8,585 bases of DNA from Friedmanniella sp. (GCA_025964935.1 JAOPXW010000069.1:1-8585); one strand, 5' to 3'; positions 1 to 6,948 are shown, counted from the first letter of the stretch. Notes: generated by a model not told the origin, from the letters alone. Numbers and translations are program-made.

Positions 1-2193
1 TCCTACCCGCACCCGCGCCTGATGCCCAGCTTCTGGGAGTTCCCGACCGTCTCGATGGGGCTCACCGGCATCAACTCGATCTACCAGGCGCGGTTCAACC
101 GCTACCTGCACAACCGCGGCATCAAGGACACCTCCGACCAGCACACCTGGGCGTTCATGGGTGACGGCGAGATGGGCGAGCCCGAGTCCCTGGGTGCGAT
201 CCGGATCGCGGCGCGCGAGGGCCTGGACAACCTGACGTACGTCATCAACTGCAACCTGCAGCAGCTCGACGGCCCGGTGCTGGGCAACGGCAAGATCGTC
301 CAGGAGCTCGAGTCCTACTTCCTGGGCGCCGGTTGGCACGTCATCAAGGTCCTCTGGGGCCGGGACTGGGACCCGCTGCTGGCCGCGGACGCCGCCGGTG
401 CGCTGGTCAACAAGATGAACACCACCCCTGACGGGCAGTTCCAGACCTACCTGGTCGAGGACGGCGCCTACATCCGCGACAACTTCTTCTCCGACCCCCG
501 GCTGAAGAAGATGGTCTCGGGCATGAGCGACGAGGACATCAAGATCCTGTCCCGCGGTGGGCACGACTACCGCAAGGTGTACGCCGCGTTCAAGGCCGCC
601 ACCGAGCACGTCGGCCAGCCCACGGTGATCCTGGCCCAGACGGTCAAGGGCTGGACCATCGACGCCCTGGAGGGCAAGAACGCCACCCACCAGATGAAGA
701 AGCTGACCACCAAGGACCTGAAGGCGTTCCGCGACCGCCTCTACCTCGACATCAGCGACGACCAGCTCGAGGACCCGTACAACCCGCCCTACTTCCACCC
801 CGGTGAGAAGTCCGACGAGATCGAGTACCTGCTCGACCGCCGCAAGGCTCTCGGCGGCTGGGTGCCCGAGCGGCGGGTCAAGCCCACGGTCATCAAGCTC
901 CCCGGCGCCGAGATGTACAGCGCGCTGATGGAGCCGGTCGGGGAGAAGACGAAGGTCGCCACCACCCAGGCCTTCGTCCGGCTGCTGCGCGACCTGATGC
1001 GGGACAAGGAGATCGGGCACCGGATCGTCCCGATCGCCCCGGACGAGTTCCGGACCTTCGGCATGGACTCCATGTTCCCGACGGCCAAGATCTACAACCC
1101 GCACGGTCAGACGTACGAGTCGGTGGACCGCAAGCTGCTGCTGTCCTACAAGGAGTCGGTCTCGGGCCAGCTGCTGCACGAGGGCATCTCCGAGGCCGGG
1201 GCCATGGGCTCCACCATCGCGGCCGGGTCGGCGTACGCCACGCACGGCGAGCCGATGATCCCGTTCTACATCTTCTACTCGATGTTCGGGTTCCAGCGGA
1301 CCGGCGACTCGATCTGGGCCATGGCCGACCAGATGGCCCGCGGCTTCCTGCTCGGCGCCACCGCCGGCCGGACCACCCTGACCGGGGAGGGGCTCCAGCA
1401 CGCGGACGGCCACTCACCGCTGCTGGCCAGCACCAACACCGCGGTCGTGCACTACGACCCGGCGTTCGCGTACGAGGTGGGCCACATCGTGCAGGACGGG
1501 CTCCGCCGGATGTACGGGCACGACGACCCCGACTACCCCGACGGTGAGAACGTCATCTTCTACATCACCGTCTACAACGAGCCGGTCTCGCAGCCGGGCG
1601 CTCCGGAGGGCCTGGACGTGGAGGCGCTGCTCAAGGGGATGTACCGCTACAACACCTCCCCGCTCGAGGGCGACCACCCGCGGGCCCAGCTGCTGGCCTC
1701 GGGGGTGGCCATGACGGCCACACTCAAGGCCCAGAAGCTGCTGGCCGACGAGTGGGGCGTGGCCGCCGACATCTGGTCGGTGACCTCGTGGAACGAGCTG
1801 CGGCGGGAGGCCGTGGAGTCCGAGCACTGGAACGTGGTCAACCCCGGTGCCTCGGAGCGCCGCTGGCCGTTCGTCACCCACGCCCTGCACGGGGCCGAGG
1901 GCCCGGTCGTGGCCGTCAGCGACTACATGCGCGCGGTCCAGGACCAGATCGCTCCCTGGGTCCAGCAGACCTGGTGCTCGTTGGGCACCGACGGGTTCGG
2001 CTTCGCCGACACCCGCGCGGCGGCCCGTCGCTTCTTCCTGGTCGACGCCGAGTCGATCGTGGTGGCCACGCTGCAGAGCCTGGCCCGCGACGGTCGCTAC
2101 GACCCCGCCGCGGCCCAGCAGGCCTTCGACCGCTACCACCTGGGTGACCCCACCTCGGTGGCCGGCGTGGCCCAGGAGGGTGCCGGCGCCTAG
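1..2193 (+). CDS. aceE: Pyruvate dehydrogenase E1 component, homodimeric type (5'-truncated by window edge)
   Basis: This is the thiamine-diphosphate E1 subunit of the pyruvate dehydrogenase complex. It decarboxylates pyruvate and acetylates the lipoyl domain of E2 in the cytoplasm. The reading frame is open from base 1, and its first residues ([20 protein letters not shown]) are an internal AceE block, so the internal ATG at 22 is not the start. Relative to E. coli AceE (887 aa) about 175 N-terminal residues are missing. Counting from the first visible codon, the ThDP/Mg signature is GDG at 54-56 with NCNLQ at 83-87. The mobile-loop histidine (E. coli His407) is H230 in KNATHQMKK. The activating glutamate (E. 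coli Glu571) is E398 in EGISEAG. The block [15 protein letters not shown] starts at 422 and [11 protein letters not shown] at 462-472. The C-terminal transketolase-like domain carries [10 protein letters not shown]. Oddities: the usual GDGEMDEPES reads [10 protein letters not shown], and MGLGP reads MGLTG. Identity is secure; the E. coli residue numbers are from memory. Confidence 0.97.
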   Translation, partial: SYPHPRLMPSFWEFPTVSMGLTGINSIYQARFNRYLHNRGIKDTSDQHTWAFMGDGEMGEPESLGAIRIAAREGLDNLTYVINCNLQQLDGPVLGNGKIVQELESYFLGAGWHVIKVLWGRDWDPLLAADAAGALVNKMNTTPDGQFQTYLVEDGAYIRDNFFSDPRLKKMVSGMSDEDIKILSRGGHDYRKVYAAFKAATEHVGQPTVILAQTVKGWTIDALEGKNATHQMKKLTTKDLKAFRDRLYLDISDDQLEDPYNPPYFHPGEKSDEIEYLLDRRKALGGWVPERRVKPTVIKLPGAEMYSALMEPVGEKTKVATTQAFVRLLRDLMRDKEIGHRIVPIAPDEFRTFGMDSMFPTAKIYNPHGQTYESVDRKLLLSYKESVSGQLLHEGISEAGAMGSTIAAGSAYATHGEPMIPFYIFYSMFGFQRTGDSIWAMADQMARGFLLGATAGRTTLTGEGLQHADGHSPLLASTNTAVVHYDPAFAYEVGHIVQDGLRRMYGHDDPDYPDGENVIFYITVYNEPVSQPGAPEGLDVEALLKGMYRYNTSPLEGDHPRAQLLASGVAMTATLKAQKLLADEWGVAADIWSVTSWNELRREAVESEHWNVVNPGASERRWPFVTHALHGAEGPVVAVSDYMRAVQDQIAPWVQQTWCSLGTDGFGFADTRAAARRFFLVDAESIVVATLQSLARDGRYDPAAAQQAFDRYHLGDPTSVAGVAQEGAGA

Positions 2194-2211
2194 CGTCTGG
2201 CCTCGCTCCGC

Positions 2212-2239
2212 TCGGCCGCGCCGGGCGGGGCGCGGTCGG
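2212..2239. terminator. GC-rich hairpin between convergent genes, probable bidirectional terminator
   Basis: CCGCGCC (2216-2222) pairs perfectly with GGCGCGG (2229-2235) across a 6-nt loop. A G·U, two Watson-Crick pairs and a U·G extend the stem outward to 2212/2239, giving about 11 pairs. It begins 19 bases after the aceE stop and ends just before the stop of the opposing serine-hydrolase remnant, so it could end transcription from both sides. There is no U-tract, which is common for actinobacterial terminators. Confidence 0.55.
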
Positions 2240-2246
2240 CGGGTGC

Positions 2247-2764
2247 TCAACCGGTGGGGAGAGCCGGCAGGATGACCTGCGTGATCAGGGGGAAGAGCTC
2301 GTCCTGGTTCATCGGGAGCTCGGGGTGGTTGGTCGAGGTGATGGCCGGGACCGCACGCTGGTCGGGCAGGACGACGAGGAGATGGCCCTCGGAGCCCTGA
2401 GCCACGTACGCCCGATGCCCGCTCCAGGTGTAGAGCCACCAGAGCAGCCCGTAGCGCGGTTCGAGGGCACTGGGCGATGTCGCTTGCCGTACCCACTCCC
2501 GCGACACGATCTGACGGCCCTGACCGACCCCGTCGTGCAGGTACAGCTCACCCAGTTTGACCAGGTCGCGGGCCGCGAGACGCAGCCCGAAGGCACCCAG
2601 CGAGATGCCCTGGGCGTCGGTCACCCACGCGAACCCAGCCCGGTTGAAGGCGGGGTCGTCCGGGTCAGTCCACCAGGTCTGCTCTGCGGGCCGAGAGCTC
2701 CTCGACCTTCCCGTCGGGCGGGTCGCGGACGAAGCCGGCCGACATCGACATGAGCTGTCTAGGC
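2247..2764 (-). pseudogene. Remnant of a beta-lactamase-fold serine hydrolase (class C / penicillin-binding-protein-like)
   Basis: The C-terminal part reads clearly. Downstream of about 2685 (on the - strand) come DPDDPAFNRAGFAWVTDAQG, then GLRLAARDLVKLGELYLHDG, GRQIVSREWV, a YGLLWWL block and GSEGHLLVVLPDQRAVPAITSTN, ending at the TGA at 2247. This order is typical of the last third of the beta-lactamase-related serine hydrolase family. A second piece, RQLMSMSAGFVRDPPDGKVEEL (about 2690-2760), resembles the segment that normally follows the SxxK nucleophile motif, but it lies in a different frame that stops at 2665. The roughly 100 residues expected between the two pieces (including the YxN region) are absent, as is the N-terminus with SxxK, because the neighbouring phosphatase stop lies only about 35 bases upstream. 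The locus therefore looks 5'-truncated, internally deleted and frameshifted. A functional enzyme is very unlikely. Family assignment is by motif recognition only. Confidence 0.7.
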
Positions 2765-2794
2765 CCCAGCCGGTGAGAGCGGGCGGGTCGACCC

Positions 2795-3550
2795 TCAGTC
2801 GATCGCGAGGGCGGCCTTGGCGTCCTCGACCGACTGCCGGTTGCCGGCGACCTGCCAGAGGTTGTCGCCGACGGTGACCTCGTCGGCGCGGCCGCCGGCG
2901 CCGATGACCAGGGCGGCACCCGGGTACCAGTCCCAGGGGTGCAGGTTGGCCTGCAGGAACAGACCGAGCCGCGAGCTCGCCACCCCGGCCAGGTCGATCG
3001 AGGCGGAGCCGAGCATCCGGACGGTCGCGGCGGCGCCGGTCGTGGACTGCCACGACTGCAGCCGGGCCTGGTCGCCCATGTGCCGCGGGTGGAAGTAGGT
3101 GGCCACCGAGACCTCCGACAGCGGGCGGTCGGCCAGCTGGGTCAGCGGGACGCCGTTCAGCGTCGTCGGGTGGTTGCGGCCCCCCACCCACAGCTCGTCC
3201 ACCGCCGGGTAGTAGACCGCGCCCAGGAGCGGGCCCTGCTCGTCGACCAGCCCCACCGCCGAGCACCAGTAGGGGATGCCCGAGAGGAAGTTGTAGGTCC
3301 CGTCGACCGGGTCGATGTACCAGGTGCGGTCACCGGGACTCCGCGCGCCTTCCTCCCCGACCAGACCGTCCTCGGGGCGCTCCGCCGCCAGCCGCGCCAC
3401 CACCAGCTTCTCGGCGGCGTGGTCGGCGGCCGAGACCACGTCGGAGACCGAGGTCTTGTACTGGGTCTCGAGCCCGTCCCTGAGCATCTGGTGGGCGAGG
3501 TCCCCCGCCGCACGGACGAGCTCGGCGGCCAGGGTCACGTCGTCAGTCAC
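2795..3550 (-). CDS. Inositol-monophosphatase-family Mg-dependent phosphatase
   Basis: A 251-residue protein of the IMPase/FBPase/CysQ superfamily, which hydrolyses small phosphate monoesters with two or three Mg2+ ions in the cytoplasm. The metal-binding signatures are all present: GEE at 65-67, the DPVDGT motif at 80-85 within WYIDPVDGTYNF, and WDWYPG at 206-211 providing the last aspartate (D207). GSASIDLA at 181-188 matches the usual substrate-side strand. Length is typical (about 250-270 aa). The substrate cannot be read from the sequence: inositol-1-phosphate, histidinol phosphate (HisN-type) or 3'-phosphoadenosine phosphate are all possible. The GTG start at 3550 is preferred. It gives the expected N-terminal helix and lies 7 nt below a TAAGGT box, while no well-placed Shine-Dalgarno is obvious. 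It is divergent from the membrane-protein operon. The serine-hydrolase remnant follows it on the same strand and may once have been co-transcribed. Confidence 0.92.
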   Translation of the reverse strand: MTDDVTLAAELVRAAGDLAHQMLRDGLETQYKTSVSDVVSAADHAAEKLVVARLAAERPEDGLVGEEGARSPGDRTWYIDPVDGTYNFLSGIPYWCSAVGLVDEQGPLLGAVYYPAVDELWVGGRNHPTTLNGVPLTQLADRPLSEVSVATYFHPRHMGDQARLQSWQSTTGAAATVRMLGSASIDLAGVASSRLGLFLQANLHPWDWYPGAALVIGAGGRADEVTVGDNLWQVAGNRQSVEDAKAALAID

Positions 3551-3557
3551 GCGCCCG

Positions 3558-3563
3558 ACCTTA
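3558..3563 (-). promoter_or_regulatory. Candidate -10 box (TAAGGT) of a leaderless phosphatase promoter
   Basis: On the - strand TAAGGT fits the actinobacterial TANNNT -10 pattern. Exactly 7 nt separate it from the GTG start codon of the phosphatase gene, so transcription would begin at or next to the GTG. No good -35 is visible at 16-18 bp. The same bases could be read as a poor AAGG ribosome-binding site. Confidence 0.4.
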
Positions 3564-3585
3564 ACGCGTTCGTGCGTCCAACCGG

Positions 3586-3614
3586 TTGACAGCGCCCGCC
3601 TTGTGTATCAATGT
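3586..3614 (+). promoter_or_regulatory. Candidate promoter of the membrane-protein/GntR operon
   Basis: A consensus -35, TTGACA (3586-3591), is followed after 17 bp by CAATGT (3609-3614), which keeps the conserved A2 and T6 of a -10 box. The start point would fall near 3621, leaving a leader of about 25 nt that contains a purine-rich GGGAGG (3636-3641) ribosome-binding site 4 nt before the ATG. The -10 is weak, but the -35 match and spacing are good. Confidence 0.5.
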
Positions 3615-3628
3615 ATTAAGTGTTTACT
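3604..3628 (+). promoter_or_regulatory. AT-rich tandem repeat, candidate GntR/YtrA operator
   Basis: TGTATCAA (3604-3611) is immediately followed by TGTATTAA (3612-3619), a tandem 8-bp repeat with one mismatch, then TGTTTACT (3621-3628) with partial similarity. The block is conspicuously AT-rich in otherwise very GC-rich DNA and overlaps the -10 and probable start point of the operon encoding its own GntR-type regulator. GntR/YtrA regulators usually repress their own operon, so an autoregulatory operator is the natural inference. Confidence 0.45.
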
Positions 3629-3645
3629 ACAGAGAGGGAGGGCCC

Positions 3646-4500
3646 ATGTCCACCGTTGTCCTGCTGGTCCTGGTCGTACCGGTGTTGCTGGCGGGGCTGC
3701 TGGCCACGCGGTCACTCGCCGCTCGGCGCCGACCCGGTGACCCCGAGACCGAGTCGAGCCGGCGGCGCGGGGCGGCGTACACGCTGGCGGCCACCGCTCT
3801 GTCCCTCGCGCTGGTCGTGGTCCTGACCACCACCTCGGCCCTCCCCCTCGGCCTCGGCCAGGCCCTGGCTCCCCTGGTCGCCGGCGGCGCGATGGTCGCG
3901 GTCATCCTCGTCCACGAGGCCACCTGGCCCCGGGCCACCGGTCCGGTCCGGTCCGCCTCGCTGCGGCGTCGCAGCCTCGGGGAGTCGGCCCCGCGCTGGC
4001 TGCTCGGAGCCGGCGCCGCGGGCGTGGTCGGGCTCTGGGCCCTGGACGTGGTCGGCATCCTGGTCGGTGACCCGAACGGACGCTCGCTCAGCGCCACGAT
4101 CGGTGAGGAGACGCGCTCGGCCGGTCCCTTCCCCGGCGCGTTCTACGCCGTCCCGACCCTGGTCGTGTCGTTGGTCGTTCTGCTCCTGGTCGGGTGGAGC
4201 CTGAAGACCCTGGCCGACCGGCGCGGACTCTCCGGCGACGAGCAGGACCGGGCGTCGCGGCAGCTGTCGGCCCACCGCATCCTGCGCGGCGCCGCCTTCG
4301 GACACCTCGCCACTCTGGCGGGCCAGGCCGTGTTCGCCGGCCGCGCGATCTCCTCGGTCCACCACGACACGTACGCCGGCGACGCGGGCACGGCGCTGGC
4401 CGTCCTCGGCCTGGCCCTGGGTCTGGCGGCCGTGGCGGCCCTGGTCATCCCGAGCCGGGCGGTGCTGGGTCTGGCCCCCCAGGCGATGCGGGTCTCGTGA
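3646..4500 (+). CDS. Polytopic membrane protein of unknown function, partner of the GntR regulator
   Basis: 284 residues, started at the ATG at 3646 because GGGAGG lies just upstream and the residues before it are not protein-like. I do not recognise a named family. Hydrophobic stretches suggest about seven membrane segments at roughly 3-22, 44-62, 71-91, 117-140, 168-187, 214-234 and 247-267. Arg-rich loops follow helix 1 (23-41, RRRPGD...SRRR) and precede helix 4 (RSASLRRRS, 102-110), consistent with cytoplasmic loops. An outside-type loop of about 28 residues lies at 141-167 (GDPNGRS...FPGAF). A charged segment at 188-212 (ADRRGLSGDEQDRASRQ) separates helices 5 and 6. No ATPase, permease signature or catalytic motif is seen. 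It is the first gene of a two-gene operon, overlapping the GntR gene by 4 bp. A function sensed or controlled by that regulator, such as envelope stress, is only inference. Confidence 0.85.
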   Translation: MSTVVLLVLVVPVLLAGLLATRSLAARRRPGDPETESSRRRGAAYTLAATALSLALVVVLTTTSALPLGLGQALAPLVAGGAMVAVILVHEATWPRATGPVRSASLRRRSLGESAPRWLLGAGAAGVVGLWALDVVGILVGDPNGRSLSATIGEETRSAGPFPGAFYAVPTLVVSLVVLLLVGWSLKTLADRRGLSGDEQDRASRQLSAHRILRGAAFGHLATLAGQAVFAGRAISSVHHDTYAGDAGTALAVLGLALGLAAVAALVIPSRAVLGLAPQAMRVS

Positions 4501-4871
4501 GCACGCCGCGGATCGAGCTCGACACGGGCTCCGCGATCCCGCCGTACGAGCAGATCCGCGCGCAGATCGCCGGTCTGGTGGCGCGCGGGTCCCTGGGTCC
4601 GGGCGACCGGCTGCCGACCGTCCGCGCGCTGGCCGCCGACCTCGGCATCGCCGCCAACACCGTCGCCCGCGGCTACAAGGAGCTGGAGGCCGGCGGAGTG
4701 ATCCTCACCCGGCGTCGCCTGGGGACGGTGGTCGCCAGCGGCGCCACCCGACCCGATCCGGCGGTGATGAGCCGGGCCGAGGACTTCGCCCGGGCGGCCG
4801 TGGCCAGCGGCCTGGACGAGACCACCGCGGTCGACCTGGTCCGCAGCGCGCTGCGGCTGGCTCAGGCCTGA
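4497..4871 (+). CDS. GntR-family transcriptional regulator, short YtrA-like type
   Basis: 124 residues, beginning at GTG 4497, whose GTGA overlaps the stop of the membrane-protein gene; translation is probably coupled. The N-terminal winged helix-turn-helix spans about residues 10-80: PPYEQIRAQIAGLVARG, then the turn LGPGDRLPTVRALAADLGIA, the recognition helix NTVARGYKELEAGGV, and the wing LTRRRLGTVVA. The C-terminal tail (about 85-124) is a short two-helix extension rather than a full FadR/HutC ligand-binding domain, which is the hallmark of the YtrA subgroup. Such proteins normally repress their own operon together with membrane or ABC-transporter genes. Here the only partner is one seven-helix protein, with no ATPase. 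Its 3' end overlaps the convergent PHP gene by 10 bp. The family call is secure; the inducing signal is unknown. Confidence 0.93.
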   Translation: MSTPRIELDTGSAIPPYEQIRAQIAGLVARGSLGPGDRLPTVRALAADLGIAANTVARGYKELEAGGVILTRRRLGTVVASGATRPDPAVMSRAEDFARAAVASGLDETTAVDLVRSALRLAQA

Positions 4872-5932
4872 CCGCCCCCGCACCAGTCCAGCAGCCGGTC
4901 CGCGGGCCAGGTGTTGACGATCCGGTCGGGGTCGAGCCCGGCCTCCTCGGCCCGCGCGCAGCCGTACGCCTGGAACTCCAGCTGGCCCGGCGCGTGCGCG
5001 TCGGTGTCGACCGAGAACAGGCAGCCCATCTCGATGGCCAGGGCCAGCAGCCGGCTCGGCGGGTCGCGGCGCTCGGGCCTGGAGTTGATCTCCACGGCCA
5101 CGTCGAAGGTGCGGCACGCCTCGAAGACCACCTCGGCGTCGAAGACCGACTCGGGCCGGGTGCCGCGCTCCCCCTCCACCAGCCGACCGGTGCAGTGACC
5201 GAGCACGTTGGTGCGGGGGTTCGCGATGGCCCGCACCATCCGGTGCGTCATCGTCTCGGAGTCGGACCGGAGCTTGGAGTGCACGCTGGCCACCACGACG
5301 TCGAGCCGGGCCAGCAGGGCGTCCTCCTGGTCCAGGCCGCCGTCGTCGAGGATGTCGACCTCGATCCCCTGCAGCACCCGGAACGGCGCCATCGTGGCGT
5401 TCAGACCCTCGACCACCGTCATCTGCTCCCGGAGCCGGTCCGCGCTCAGACCCCGGGCCACCTTGAGCCGGGGCGAGTGGTCGGTGATGGCGCAGTACTC
5501 GTGCCCCAGCCGCTGCGCCGTGCTCATCATCTCCTCGAGCGGGCTGCCACCGTCGGACCAGGTGGAGTGCACGTGCAGGTCACCGCGGACGGCGACCCGG
5601 ACCTCGAGCCCCCCGGGCGTCAGGGGCTCGGCCGCCTCCCGCAGCTGCTGCAGGTAGTCGGGGACCTGACCCGCGGCTGCCTGGCTCAGGACCAGGGCCG
5701 TCTTGGGTCCCACGCCGGCGACCTTGCTCCAGCTGCCGTCCCGGGCGTGCCCGGCGCGGCTCTCCTGGTCCAGCGCGGCCACCGCGTCCGCGGCCCCGCG
5801 GTAGGCCTTGACCCGGAACGTGTCGGCCCGCGACCGCTCCAGCCAGAACCCGATCTCGCGCAGGGCCGCCACCGGGTCCAGCGGGGCCGACGTGCTCCCG
5901 ATCCCACCCTCGGCCCCGCTCGCGGCCCTCAC
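4862..5932 (-). CDS. PHP-domain phosphoesterase with PolX-like N-terminal helix-hairpin-helix region
   Basis: 356 residues from the GTG at 5932, chosen because its GTGA overlaps the pirin stop; the longer open frame upstream only reads pirin DNA in a false frame. Residues 18-100 resemble the N-terminal 8-kDa/HhH part of PolX-type proteins (FRVKAYRGAADAVAAL at 39-54; VAGVGPKTALVL at 71-82). Residues 115-345 form a PHP metal-dependent phosphoesterase domain: GDLHVHSTWSDG 117-128, TDHS 150-153, GIEVDI 189-194, SVHSK 216-220, LGHCTGR 244-250, EINSRPERRD 281-290 and SVDTDAHA 307-314. These supply the expected His/Asp/Glu metal ligands. The nucleotidyltransferase palm and fingers of bacterial PolX are absent, so it cannot be a polymerase. 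It may act in DNA end processing or on small phosphoesters such as histidinol phosphate. It is the second gene of the pirin operon. Confidence 0.9.
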   Translation of the reverse strand: MRAASGAEGGIGSTSAPLDPVAALREIGFWLERSRADTFRVKAYRGAADAVAALDQESRAGHARDGSWSKVAGVGPKTALVLSQAAAGQVPDYLQQLREAAEPLTPGGLEVRVAVRGDLHVHSTWSDGGSPLEEMMSTAQRLGHEYCAITDHSPRLKVARGLSADRLREQMTVVEGLNATMAPFRVLQGIEVDILDDGGLDQEDALLARLDVVVASVHSKLRSDSETMTHRMVRAIANPRTNVLGHCTGRLVEGERGTRPESVFDAEVVFEACRTFDVAVEINSRPERRDPPSRLLALAIEMGCLFSVDTDAHAPGQLEFQAYGCARAEEAGLDPDRIVNTWPADRLLDWCGGGQA

Positions 5933-6903
5933 CGGCCCGCCCGCCGGGCGGGTCGCGGCCGCAGCGCCACGGTGGGCATCGGCGGAGCCTCCATCACCTT
6001 CTCGGAGCGGTCCACCACAGCGGGGAACCGGTCGGCCCGGCTCTCCCACTCCGCGCGGAAGGCCGCCACCTCCTCGTGGCTGCGGCCGATGAAGTTCCAC
6101 CACATGACGATCTCCTCGGTGAACGGCTCGCCGCCCAGGACCAGCACCCGCGCGCCCTCAACCCCGGCCCGCAGCGTCAGGCCGTCCCGGCCGCGCCCCA
6201 GGTAGACCAGCTGGTCGACGGTGGCCGCGGTCCCGGCCACGGTCGCGTCCCCGACCACGACGAACACCCCGTACTCGTACGCAGCCTCGACCGCCAACGA
6301 CACCTCGGCCCCGGCGTCCAGGGTCAGGTCGGCGGCGCAGAGCCCGGAGAAGTGCACGGCGGGCGAGGCGACCCCGTCCAGCTCACCGACCAGGACCCTG
6401 CCCGTGACGCCGGGACGTCGCAGCGCCGGCAGGTCGGCGTACGCGTCGAAGCGGGGCGCGGTGTCGCGGTGCTCGGCGGGCAGGGCGACCCAGAGCTGGA
6501 GTCCGTGCAGGCGGGGGGCGTGGTCGGGCGGGGAGAGCTCGCTGTGCACGATGCCGTGGCCGGCGGTCATGATGTTGAGCTCGCCGGGACGCACCGGGGC
6601 CCGCGAGCCCAGGCTGTCGCGGTGCTCGATCTCCCCCTCCAGCAGCCAGCTGACCGTCTGAAGACCGGTGTGCGGGTGGGCCCAGACCTGCATGCCCGGG
6701 CCGGAGCTGATGTCCTCGGGTCCGTAGTGGTCCAGGAAGCACCACGCGCCGACCATCCGGACGTCCCGGTCCGGCAGCACCCGGGCCACCTCGGTCGTCT
6801 TGCCGAGCCAGACCTTGCGGGCGGTCAGCAGCAGCTCCTCGGGACCGGCGTCGGGTCCGGCGGTGCAGCGGTACTCCGGCGGCAGCCGCTCGAGATCGCT
6901 CAC
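5929..6903 (-). CDS. Pirin-family bicupin protein
   Basis: 324 residues, GTG start at 6903 with an AAGGAG ribosome-binding site about 4 nt upstream. The N-terminal cupin carries the pirin metal site: H76 and H78 in WAHPHTGLQTVSWLLEGEIEHRDSLGS, then H120 and E122 in TAGHGIVHSELS, spaced as in human pirin (H56, H58, H101, E103; numbers from memory). HGLQLWVALP at 133-142 is another family block. A second cupin without obvious ligands follows at about 165-265, ending in LVLGGEPFTEEIVMWWNFIGRS, the form common in actinobacterial pirins. Pirins bind Fe2+; some show quercetin dioxygenase activity, and one (Serratia) modulates pyruvate dehydrogenase. The actual role here is unknown. The 32-residue C-terminus after EVAAFRAEW is charged and Arg-rich. 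It overlaps the PHP gene by 4 bp and is divergent from the PucR-type regulator. Confidence 0.93.
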   Translation of the reverse strand: MSDLERLPPEYRCTAGPDAGPEELLLTARKVWLGKTTEVARVLPDRDVRMVGAWCFLDHYGPEDISSGPGMQVWAHPHTGLQTVSWLLEGEIEHRDSLGSRAPVRPGELNIMTAGHGIVHSELSPPDHAPRLHGLQLWVALPAEHRDTAPRFDAYADLPALRRPGVTGRVLVGELDGVASPAVHFSGLCAADLTLDAGAEVSLAVEAAYEYGVFVVVGDATVAGTAATVDQLVYLGRGRDGLTLRAGVEGARVLVLGGEPFTEEIVMWWNFIGRSHEEVAAFRAEWESRADRFPAVVDRSEKVMEAPPMPTVALRPRPARRAGR

Positions 6904-6948
6904 GTCACTCCTTCTCCCCTGCGCCGACCCGTACGCGGGGTCTGGGCA

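Noticed and set aside
1414..2496. 360-codon - strand open frame opposite the end of aceE
   Set aside because: Antisense to unmistakable AceE sequence; the composition is Arg/Gly/Val/His-rich with no motif.
2765..3266. Upstream extension of the serine hydrolase frame through the phosphatase gene
   Set aside because: The extension is an off-frame reading of the phosphatase on the same strand, with Gly/Arg-rich nonsense and no SxxK motif, so it does not rescue the hydrolase.
3586..3645. TTG at 3586 as the start of the membrane protein (20 extra residues)
   Set aside because: This TTG is the first half of the TTGACA -35 element, and the added residues lack a ribosome-binding site; the ATG at 3646 has GGGAGG at proper distance and begins a clean hydrophobic helix.
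4194..4496. Upstream extension of the GntR frame inside the membrane-protein gene
   Set aside because: The translation is Arg/Pro/Gly-rich and overlaps real membrane helices; the GTG at 4497 gives a standard coupled start just before the winged helix.
5933..6103. Longer N-terminus for the PHP protein starting within pirin
   Set aside because: The 57 extra residues only read pirin DNA in another frame and are Pro/Gly/Arg-rich; the GTG at 5932 forms the usual 4-bp overlap and leaves the full HhH and PHP region.
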